12,712 nt of DNA, taken from Pseudomonadota bacterium. GTDB lineage: Bacteria > Pseudomonadota > Gammaproteobacteria > Burkholderiales > Thiobacillaceae. Positions 6,734-12,712 of this stretch are shown here, one piece after another. Below the pieces are notes generated by a model. The model did no database searches. It was not told the origin of the DNA and was given only the letters and a program-made list of their open reading frames with translations. Numbering within the stretch: the stretch's first letter is position 1; each line of letters opens with the position of its first letter. Position numbers and translations under genes: made by a program. The DNA lies in assembly GCA_030836725.1 (NCBI GenBank), contig JAUPLV010000057.1, forward strand, positions 1 to 12,712. The letters run 5' to 3'.

Positions 6734-8413
6734 ATGCTCTGGGAAACCATTTCAGTTGTGCGCGACCTGCCGCGGCTGCACGAAATCGCCACGGTGATGA
6801 TCCGCTATGGCTGGGGCGATCTGGTGCGGTTGCTGGGCATCAGCGGCGTGCTGGAACGTGCCGGGCGGATTCTTCATTGGCAAAGCTCCAGTGAAATCAG
6901 CCAGCTCGACGCGCCGGTTCGCATCCGCCGCGCGCTCGAGGAACTGGGTCCCACCTTTGTCAAACTGGGGCAGGTTCTGGCGACCCGCGTCGACATGTTT
7001 CCGCCGAACTGGATCGCCGAATTCGAGAAACTGCACAGCCGCGTGCCGGCGGTTCCCTACGAACGATTGCATTCCGATCTGGTGAGGGCGATCAAGGGCG
7101 AACCCGGCGAGGTGTTCGCGGAATTCGATCCAGTGCCGCTGGCGGCCGCCTCCATCGCGCAGGTGCATCGCGCACGGCTGAAGGACGGCACCCCGGTCGT
7201 CGTCAAAATGCGCCGTCCCGGTATCGAGGCGGTGATTCAGGCCGATCTGCGCATTCTGGACCACGTCGCAAAAATACTGGAAAGCGAAGTACCGGATTCC
7301 AAGCGTTATGACCCGGTGCACATCGTGTCGCAGTTCCGCCGGTCGCTGAATCGTGAACTCGATCTTGCCAAGGAAGCGCGCAACATCGACCAGTTCGCGC
7401 GCAATTTTGCCGACGATCCGCTGGTGAAAGTCCCCAAAGTTTATTGGGAGTTCACCAATCAGCGGGTCAATGTCCAGGAAGAAATCATCGGCCTCGCCGG
7501 GGTTTCGCCGGAGAAGCTGCGCGCCAGCGGACTCGATCCCCTGTTGCTGGCCGAGCGCGGCGCCAACGCGGTACTGCGCATGGTGCTGGAGCACGGCTAC
7601 TTTCATGCCGATCCGCATCCGGGCAATGTGCTGTTCATGCCCGACAACCATATCGGCATCATCGATTTCGGCATGGTGGGCATGCTGACCAACGTTCGCC
7701 GCAACCAGATTGTCGACCTGCTGCACGCGCTGACGCTGAAGGACGAGCAGGGCTTGCTGCAGGTGCTGCTCGACTGGAGCGGCGAAATGGTGGCTGACGA
7801 GGATCGCCTGACTTACGATGTGGCCGAACTGATGCAGAGTTACGACGACCTGCAGCTCAAGGACGTGAAAATCGGCGCGTTGCTGAACGACATTACCACC
7901 CTGATGCGCGACAACAACCTGGTGTTGCCGGCCGATCTGACCCTGCTGTTCAAGACGCTGATCACGCTGGAAGGTCTGGGACAGCAACTGGATCCCCGGT
8001 TCCACATGATCGACCACGTGACGCCGTTCGTGGATCGCATCATCCAGCAGCGCTATACGCCAAAAGCCCTGTTTGCGCGGGGCCGCAAGAGCGTGCGCGA
8101 GGCGCTGGAAGTGGTTGCGGATCTGCCGCGCGACCTTGGGCATCTGATGCGGGATATCCGGCGCGGGCGGATCAAGATCGACCTCGATCTGAAGCGGCTG
8201 GATCATTTCGGGCATCAACTGGATCGTGCCAGCAACCGCTTGACCATGGGCATACTCACGGCCTCGCTGGTGGTGGGCTCCAGCATCATCATGACGGTGA
8301 AGGGGGGGCCGGAGCTATTCGGCTTGCCCCTGTTCGGCCTGCTGGGTTTCCTGATCGCCTTCTTCAACAGCCTGTGGATCATTTTCTCGATCTGGCGCTC
8401 GGGCAAGCATTAA
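6734..8413 (+). CDS. AarF/ABC1/UbiB family atypical kinase
   Basis: This 559-residue membrane-anchored protein kinase-like ATPase belongs to the family that supports ubiquinone synthesis (UbiB, COQ8). The family hallmarks are in order: KxGQ at 77-80 (FVKLGQVLATRVDMFP), the alanine-rich loop AAAS at 137-140 that replaces the glycine loop, the lysine K158, HADPHPGN at 291-298 and the metal-binding IDFG with D311. Two hydrophobic segments end the protein (about 499-520 and 527-553), as in UbiB. It is not next to ubiE or ubiJ, the usual ubiB neighbours. Its N-terminus (MLWETISVVRDLPRLHEIATVMIRYGW) looks more like the second UbiB-type paralogue of proteobacteria than E. coli UbiB, so no symbol is given. 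It follows the helical protein gene by 88 nt and may be co-transcribed with it. Some ubiquinone role is plausible but unproven. Confidence 0.93.
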   Translation: MLWETISVVRDLPRLHEIATVMIRYGWGDLVRLLGISGVLERAGRILHWQSSSEISQLDAPVRIRRALEELGPTFVKLGQVLATRVDMFPPNWIAEFEKLHSRVPAVPYERLHSDLVRAIKGEPGEVFAEFDPVPLAAASIAQVHRARLKDGTPVVVKMRRPGIEAVIQADLRILDHVAKILESEVPDSKRYDPVHIVSQFRRSLNRELDLAKEARNIDQFARNFADDPLVKVPKVYWEFTNQRVNVQEEIIGLAGVSPEKLRASGLDPLLLAERGANAVLRMVLEHGYFHADPHPGNVLFMPDNHIGIIDFGMVGMLTNVRRNQIVDLLHALTLKDEQGLLQVLLDWSGEMVADEDRLTYDVAELMQSYDDLQLKDVKIGALLNDITTLMRDNNLVLPADLTLLFKTLITLEGLGQQLDPRFHMIDHVTPFVDRIIQQRYTPKALFARGRKSVREALEVVADLPRDLGHLMRDIRRGRIKIDLDLKRLDHFGHQLDRASNRLTMGILTASLVVGSSIIMTVKGGPELFGLPLFGLLGFLIAFFNSLWIIFSIWRSGKH

Positions 8414-8504
8414 GCCCTGTTTTCGCTAACGAGCCATAGGCGGGCGCGGCCATTCCCGATGCGGTCGAAGCGGTCGGACCCCGATCGGTCTGGCCCCCTT
8501 CCGG

Positions 8505-8513
8505 TGTTACACT
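8505..8513 (+). promoter_or_regulatory. Extended -10 promoter before the yoaA helicase
   Basis: TGTTACACT is a TGn extended -10 motif joined to TACACT (8508-8513). It would start transcription about 15 nt before ATG 8536. No clear -35 box is visible, which extended -10 promoters can do without. Confidence 0.35.
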
Positions 8514-8535
8514 CCGCTGTGAAGTTGCCCCTAGA

Positions 8536-10542
8536 ATGCTCGATCTCAAACGCATATTTTCTCCCGATGGCGCCTGTGCCGAAGTGTTGCCAGGCTGGCG
8601 CTCGCGCCCGCAGCAACTCGCCATGGCCGAAGCGGTCGAGCGAGCGGTCGCCGACAACGGCGTGCTGCTGGCCGAGGCCGGCACCGGCACCGGGAAAACC
8701 CTGGCTTACCTGATTCCCGCCCTGCTGTCGGGGGGCAAGGTGGTGATTTCAACCGGCACCAAGGCGCTGCAGGATCAATTGTTTCATCGCGATCTTCCCG
8801 CCGCTCGCCGCGCGCTGAAGTCGCCAGTCAAGGTGGCGCTGCTGAAAGGGCGCGCCAATTACGTCTGCCATCATCACCTGGAACGCAATTTGAGCGACGG
8901 GCGTTTCGCGCACCGCGACGATGCCGCGTGGCTGCGGAAAATCGCCCGCTTTGCCGAAACCAGCAGCAGCGGCGACCGCGCCGAAGCCGAAGGCATTCCG
9001 GAGGATGCCACCGCCTGGCACTATGCCATCTCCAGCCGCGACACCTGCCTCGGCAGCGAGTGCGGGCATTTCAAGGACTGCTTCGTGATGGCCGCGCGCA
9101 AGGCCGCGCTCGACGCGGAAGTCGTGGTGGTCAACCACCACCTGTTCTTCGCCGACCTGTGGCTGAAGGACGAAGGCGTCGCCGAACTGCTGCCCGCCTG
9201 CAATACCGTGATTCTCGACGAGGCGCACCAGCTCGCCGAAACCGCCGCGCAGTTCTTCGGCGAAACCCTGTCAGTCCCCCAATTGCTGGATCTGGCGGGC
9301 GACACCAAGCGGCTCGCGGCAGTGAAAGCGGGTGACTTTCCCGCACTGCGCCGCGCTGCCGAAGATTTGACCAAGGCGGCGCGCGACCTGCGGCTTGCCT
9401 TCCCGCAGAACCCGGTCAAGTCGACCATCGCGGAACTCACGCGCTACGACAAGTGGCCGGATGCGCTGAAGACATTGTCGGCGGCGCTCGACGGGCTGGA
9501 GAAATTGCTGGAAACCCAGGCCGAACGCGATGCCGACCTGAAAAACTGTTTCGAGCGCGCGCAGGAAATTCAGGCCACCCTGGCCAGCTGGCAGCGCGCC
9601 GACGACCCCGAGAATCCCCGCGTGCGCTGGCTGGAAACCACCCTGAGTTCGCTGCTGCTGCACGCCACGCCCCTGTCCGTCGGCGCGATGTTCGGCGCCA
9701 GGCTCACCGAGCGGGCGCAGGCGTGGATCCTGACTTCGGCCACCTTGTCCGTCGGCGGCGACTTCACCCACCTGAAAACCCGCCTGGGCATCGGCGATGC
9801 GGAAACCCTGTGCGTCGACAGCCCCTTCGACTATCCGCGCCAGGGCGTACTCTACGTGCCGCAGGGCGTGCCCGCGCCGAATACGCCGGAGTTCACCGAA
9901 GCCGTGGTCGAAGCCGCCCTGCCGGTGCTGGAGGTCAGCCGCGGACGCGCCTTCATTCTGTTCACCAGCCTGCGCGCGCTGGAAAAGGCGCGCGGCCTGC
10001 TGGCCGATGCCTTCAAGCAGCGCGGTTGGGACTACCCCTTGCTGGTGCAGGGCGATGCGCCGAAGAACGAACTTCTCGCACGCTTCCAGAAAGCCGGCAA
10101 CGCCGTGCTGCTCGGCAGCCAGAGCTTCTGGGAAGGCGTCGATATGCCCGGCGAGGTGCTGTCGGTGGTCATCATCGACAAGCTGCCGTTCCAGCCGCCG
10201 GATGATCCGGTCGTCGCCGCGCGCATCGCCCAGGCCGAGAAGAACGGCGGCAAGCCCTTCATGGACTACCAGCTACCGCACGCGGCGATCAGCCTGAAGC
10301 AGGGCGCGGGCCGGCTGATCCGTACCGAGACCGATCGGGGCGTGCTGATGATCTGCGATACGCGGCTGGCGGATAAGCCGTATGGGCGGTTGTTGTTGAA
10401 TGCGTTGCCGGCGATGACGCGGACACGGAAGCTGGAGGTGGTGGAGCGGTTTTTTGCGGCGGAGGCCGTGAATACCCCCTCCCTTGAGGGGAGGGGGCAG
10501 GGGGAGGGTGAAGCGGCCCCGAGTAGTAAGGCGAATGGTTAG
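8536..10542 (+). CDS. yoaA: YoaA/DinG-family Fe-S ATP-dependent DNA helicase
   Basis: This 668-residue superfamily 2 helicase (XPD/DinG group, 5'-3' polarity) is expected to act in DNA repair and replication fork maintenance; E. coli YoaA works with the clamp-loader chi subunit (established). Walker A AGTGTGKT is at 48-55 and the DEAH box at 228-231. Four cysteines, C111, C171, C176 and C182, are spaced to bind a 4Fe-4S cluster. The segment CLGSECGHFKDCFVMAARK followed by VVVVNHHLFFADL matches YoaA more closely than DinG. The C-terminal half carries SATLSVGGDF, FTSLRALEKA, GSQSFWEGVDMPGE and QGAGRLIRTETDRG (motif VI). Homology ends near VVERFF; the last ~28 residues (AAEAVNTPSLEGRGQGEGE...) are encoded by an intergenic-type GC-rich repeat and appear to be an acquired tail. 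The Shine-Dalgarno is weak (GAAG about 11 nt upstream). Confidence 0.95.
   Translation: MLDLKRIFSPDGACAEVLPGWRSRPQQLAMAEAVERAVADNGVLLAEAGTGTGKTLAYLIPALLSGGKVVISTGTKALQDQLFHRDLPAARRALKSPVKVALLKGRANYVCHHHLERNLSDGRFAHRDDAAWLRKIARFAETSSSGDRAEAEGIPEDATAWHYAISSRDTCLGSECGHFKDCFVMAARKAALDAEVVVVNHHLFFADLWLKDEGVAELLPACNTVILDEAHQLAETAAQFFGETLSVPQLLDLAGDTKRLAAVKAGDFPALRRAAEDLTKAARDLRLAFPQNPVKSTIAELTRYDKWPDALKTLSAALDGLEKLLETQAERDADLKNCFERAQEIQATLASWQRADDPENPRVRWLETTLSSLLLHATPLSVGAMFGARLTERAQAWILTSATLSVGGDFTHLKTRLGIGDAETLCVDSPFDYPRQGVLYVPQGVPAPNTPEFTEAVVEAALPVLEVSRGRAFILFTSLRALEKARGLLADAFKQRGWDYPLLVQGDAPKNELLARFQKAGNAVLLGSQSFWEGVDMPGEVLSVVIIDKLPFQPPDDPVVAARIAQAEKNGGKPFMDYQLPHAAISLKQGAGRLIRTETDRGVLMICDTRLADKPYGRLLLNALPAMTRTRKLEVVERFFAAEAVNTPSLEGRGQGEGEAAPSSKANG
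10475..10508 (+). repeat. GC-rich palindromic repeat inside the end of yoaA, with G-quadruplex motif
   Basis: CCCCCTCCC (10475-10483) and GGGAGGGGG (10489-10497) form a perfect 9-bp hairpin with loop TTGAG. The plus strand then has four G-runs (10488-10491, 10493-10497, 10500-10504, 10506-10508) separated by 1-2 nt, a canonical G-quadruplex pattern. The sequence resembles a small dispersed repeat often seen between genes in proteobacteria (from memory). Here it is read as coding sequence. Confidence 0.7.
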
Positions 10543-10607
10543 TTGTGAATCGTTGACGGGCTAGTCCCGGCCAACAGCACTCAGCAGCCACAAACCTTAC
10601 TACTCGG
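10519..10607. repeat. 13-bp perfect inverted repeat flanking a 63-nt spacer
   Basis: CCGAGTAGTAAGG (10519-10531) and CCTTACTACTCGG (10595-10607) are exact reverse complements. The yoaA stop codon lies just inside the left arm, so the element spans the gene end and the start of the intergenic region. Its 89-nt size is compatible with a miniature inverted-repeat element or a long hairpin terminator without a T-tract. No clear target-site duplication flanks it. Confidence 0.65.
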
Positions 10608-10630
10608 CGGTGCTGCGCGCTAACATTTAA

Positions 10631-10660
10631 CTGGATTGCTTCGCTGCGCTCGCAACGACG
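10631..10660. repeat. Dispersed repeat of the GGATTGCTTCGCTGCGCTCGC type
   Basis: The segment from CTGGATTGC to CGCAACGACG matches a short imperfect palindrome that I recall as widely scattered in many proteobacterial genomes, usually between genes; TTGC and GCAA bound it. It sits between convergent yoaA and bcp. The copy number in this genome cannot be judged from one window. Confidence 0.5.
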
Positions 10661-10677
10661 GACCGGGTATCACGTGC

Positions 10678-11133
10678 TTACAACCCCTGCACAAACCCCA
10701 ACACCTCCGCCGCATGCCCCGGTGCCCTCAACCCCCGCCAGCTCATCACCAGTTTCCCCTCCACATCGAACACAAAGGTGCTGCGCTCGATGCCGCGCAC
10801 CTGCTTGCCGTACATGTTCTTCAGCCTCATCACCTTGAACAGTTCGCAGACTTTTTCGTCGGTGTCGGACAGCAGTTCGAACGGGAAACCGTGCTTGGCC
10901 TTGAAGCCTTCATGGGATTTCAGGCTGTCGCGGGAAACGCCGACGACGATCGCGTTGGCCTTGGCGAAGCCGGCATGCAGGTCGCGGAATTCCTGGCTTT
11001 CCAGGGTGCATCCGGGTGTGTTGTCTTTCGGATAGAAATAGACGACGACGCTCTTGCCGCGATGCTCGGACAGCTTGAAAGCGGCGTTGCCGGTGGACGG
11101 CAGTTCGAAATCGGTGATGACGGGTTCGCTCAT
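10678..11133 (-). CDS. bcp: BCP/PrxQ-type thioredoxin-dependent peroxiredoxin
   Basis: This 151-residue cytoplasmic peroxidase reduces hydrogen peroxide and organic hydroperoxides using a reactive cysteine. The thioredoxin fold begins near residue 4 (VITDFELPSTG); the peroxidatic cysteine is C42 in YPKDNTPGCTLESQEF, with the supporting PxxxTxxC pattern intact and the conserved arginine probably in RGIERSTFVFD. The resolving cysteine of E. coli BCP, five residues later, is glutamine (Q47) here. The only other cysteine is C96 (DEKVCELFKV), which may resolve instead, or the enzyme may be 1-Cys. AAGGAAAG lies 7 nt before the ATG. It is 13 nt after the Smr-domain gene and downstream of trxB; thioredoxin reductase is the ultimate electron source of such enzymes, so the grouping makes biochemical sense. 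Confidence 0.95.
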   Translation of the reverse strand: MSEPVITDFELPSTGNAAFKLSEHRGKSVVVYFYPKDNTPGCTLESQEFRDLHAGFAKANAIVVGVSRDSLKSHEGFKAKHGFPFELLSDTDEKVCELFKVMRLKNMYGKQVRGIERSTFVFDVEGKLVMSWRGLRAPGHAAEVLGFVQGL

Positions 11134-11146
11134 GGGGTGACTTTCC

Positions 11147-11809
11147 TTAACGGGAAGAGGATTTCAGCAGCACGATGACGGCGCCGGCGCCGCCGTCGAC
11201 GGTGCGCGCCTGACAGAACGCGAGCACGTCGTCGCGCTGCGTCAGCCAGTGGCGCACCTTGTTTTTAAGCACCGGCAGGCGGTTCTTCGAGCCGAGGCCC
11301 TTGCCGTGGATGATGCGCACGCAGCGCCGGTCTTCGAGCATGCAGCGGTTGAGGAAGGCGGCCAGCGCGATGCGTGCTTCGTTGCCGGTGTGGCCATGCA
11401 GGTCGAGTTCCCCCTTGATGACCCAGCCGCCGCGGCGCAGTTTTCGCAGCACCGCCGTGGGTACGCCCGGGCGCGAAAAGACCAGCTCCTCGCCGGTGGA
11501 GAGCGCGGCCTCCCAGTCCCACGGGTCGGACAGGGCATCGATCATGACTTGCTGCTCGTCGGCGCGCCTTTTATGGGCGATGGGTTTGGGGCGAGGGCGC
11601 GCAACGTTGGCGCGATTGGGCGGCGGCAGGGGGACGGCGTCGGCGACGGCGCGGCGAAACAGCATGGGTCCGTCCGCCGGTGCTTTGGGTTTCTTGGGCG
11701 CCTGCTGCGATGCGGCCGGCGCGGCGGCCTGCTCGCGCAGCGCGCGGCGCACGCGCGCCAGCGCCTCGAACGCGGCGGGGGCGAGCGCACTGCCGCGGGC
11801 GCGCTTCAT
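11147..11809 (-). CDS. Smr-domain protein (SmrA/YdaL-like putative endonuclease)
   Basis: This 220-residue protein has a lysine-, alanine- and proline-rich, probably disordered N-terminus (about 1-85), then a linker ending near GWVIKGE, and a C-terminal Smr domain (about 134-217). The Smr motifs are LDLHG (135-139, H138), the conserved HGKGLGS (168-174) and the closing GGAGAVIVLLK. Smr domains bind or nick DNA or RNA; standalone bacterial versions have been linked to DNA nicking and, more recently, to mRNA cleavage at stalled ribosomes (family knowledge). No MutS domains are attached, so it is not MutS2. It sits between trxB and bcp, 30 nt and 13 nt from them, and is probably co-transcribed. 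The substrate cannot be told from sequence. Confidence 0.9.
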   Translation of the reverse strand: MKRARGSALAPAAFEALARVRRALREQAAAPAASQQAPKKPKAPADGPMLFRRAVADAVPLPPPNRANVARPRPKPIAHKRRADEQQVMIDALSDPWDWEAALSTGEELVFSRPGVPTAVLRKLRRGGWVIKGELDLHGHTGNEARIALAAFLNRCMLEDRRCVRIIHGKGLGSKNRLPVLKNKVRHWLTQRDDVLAFCQARTVDGGAGAVIVLLKSSSR

Positions 11810-11839
11810 GCCGGATCACTCGCCTGGCCCGGACTGCGC

Positions 11840-12712
11840 TCAGGCCTTGCCCAGCGCGTCCAGGTATCGCTCGGCGTCGAGCGCGGCCATGCAGCCGGTT
11901 CCGGCGCTGGTGATGGCCTGTTTGTAGATGTGATCCTGGACGTCGCCGGCGGCGAACACGCCCGCGATGCTGGTGGCGGTGGCATTGCCGTCGCGGCCCG
12001 AGCGGGTGACGATGTAGCCGCCCTCAAGTTCGAGCTGCCCCTCGAAAATGCCGGTGTTGGGCTTGTGGCCGATGGCGATGAAGACGCCGGTCAGCGCGAT
12101 GTCCCTGGTCGAGCCGTCCTTGGCGCTCTTGATGCGCATGCCGGTGACGCCGGTCTTGTCGCCCAGCACCTCGTCCAGGGTGTGGTCGGTTTCGAGGGTG
12201 ATCTTGCCTTCCTTGACCTTCTCCATCAGGTTGTTGACCAGGATCTTCTCGGCCTTGAAGGTGTCGCGGCGGTGCACCACGGTGACATGGCGGCAGATGT
12301 TGGCGAGATACAGCGCTTCCTCGACCGCGCTGTTGCCGCCGCCGATGACGGCGACGTCCTGGTTTTTGTAGAAGAAGCCGTCGCAGGTGGCGCAGCCGGA
12401 TACGCCTTTGCCCATGAAGGCCTGTTCGGAGGGCAGTCCGAGGTACATGGCCGAGGCGCCGGTGGCGACGATCAGCGCATCGCAGGTGTAGGCGCCGGAA
12501 TCGCCGATCAGGGTGAAGGGTTTTTCGGTCAGCTTCGCGGTGTGGATCTGGTCGAAGATGATTTCGGTATTGAAGCGCTCGGCATGGCGTTGCAGGCGAT
12601 CCATCAGCTCGGGGCCCTGCACGCCGTCGACGTCGGCCGGCCAGTTGTCGACTTCGGTGGTGGTCATCAGCTGGCCGCCCTGCTGCATGCCGGTGATGAC
12701 GACCGGCGACAG
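11840..12712 (-). CDS. trxB: Thioredoxin reductase TrxB, partial: N-terminus outside window
   Basis: The minus strand reads from the right edge (LSPVVITGMQQGGQLMTTTEVDNWP) to the stop at 11840-11842, giving 290 residues; about 30 N-terminal residues with the first FAD-binding glycine motif are missing. The methionine at 12688 is internal, since the homologous VLITGMEKGGQL of E. coli TrxB is also internal. The redox-active disulfide is CATCDGFFY, the NADPH fold shows VIGGGNSAVEEALYLAN and HRRDTFKAEKIL, and the C-terminal FAD contact is GVFAAGDVQDHIYKQAITSAGTGCMAALDAERYL. It moves electrons from NADPH through FAD to thioredoxin in the cytoplasm. The gene leads into the Smr-domain and peroxiredoxin genes, with a 30-nt gap, and probably shares their transcript. 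Confidence 0.96.
   Translation of the reverse strand: MSPVVITGMQQGGQLMTTTEVDNWPADVDGVQGPELMDRLQRHAERFNTEIIFDQIHTAKLTEKPFTLIGDSGAYTCDALIVATGASAMYLGLPSEQAFMGKGVSGCATCDGFFYKNQDVAVIGGGNSAVEEALYLANICRHVTVVHRRDTFKAEKILVNNLMEKVKEGKITLETDHTLDEVLGDKTGVTGMRIKSAKDGSTRDIALTGVFIAIGHKPNTGIFEGQLELEGGYIVTRSGRDGNATATSIAGVFAAGDVQDHIYKQAITSAGTGCMAALDAERYLDALGKA

Noticed and set aside
6752..8218. A 488-codon minus-strand open frame opposite the UbiB-like kinase
   Set aside because: The plus strand carries all kinase motifs; the antisense frame has shadow-type composition.
10475..10660. A complete insertion sequence or CRISPR remnant in the repeat patch
   Set aside because: There is no transposase frame and the repeats are three different sequences, with no regular repeat-spacer pattern.
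12686..12688. ATG 12688 as the trxB start
   Set aside because: Upstream codons LSPVVITG continue the conserved TrxB sequence to the window edge, so the gene is truncated by the window.

Overview
The window is a gene-dense, GC-rich stretch of bacterial chromosome. Protein similarity remembered from known families (FbpABC, a YoaA-type helicase, TrxB, a BCP-type peroxiredoxin, a UbiB/AarF kinase) and the codon use point to a betaproteobacterium, perhaps of the Thiobacillus/Sulfuricella kind. The genus is an inference and was not tested. No rRNA, tRNA, CRISPR array, integrase or transposase is visible.

Positions 1-5300, minus strand: an iron-uptake operon read fbpA -> fbpB -> fbpC -> sensor histidine kinase. 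A promoter with a good Fur-box match precedes fbpA. A perfect terminator-type hairpin sits just after fbpA, inside the first codons of fbpB if its TTG start is right. It probably keeps the binding protein more abundant than the membrane complex. fbpC overlaps fbpB by 8 nt, and a PAS/HisKA membrane kinase starts 5 nt after fbpC and runs off the left edge.

Positions 5387-5884, minus: a secreted NlpC/P60 peptidoglycan peptidase, diverging from a plus-strand pair at 5956-8413. That pair is an uncharacterised, all-helical, Cys- and Trp-free protein with a strong Shine-Dalgarno, followed by a UbiB/ABC1 atypical kinase with two C-terminal membrane helices. Next on the plus strand is a YoaA/DinG-type Fe-S helicase (8536-10542).

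Positions 10475-10660: a compact patch of three unrelated palindromic repeats between convergent genes. One has become the C-terminal tail of the helicase and carries a G-quadruplex motif.

Positions 10678-12712, minus: a tight redox cluster read trxB (5' end outside the window) -> Smr-domain protein -> BCP-type peroxiredoxin. The reductase could feed the thioredoxin that recycles the peroxidase.

Most of the content is ordinary housekeeping. The less explained parts are the helical protein paired with the kinase, the Cys cluster in FbpC, the kinase attached to the iron operon, the hairpin within fbpB, and the repeat patch.
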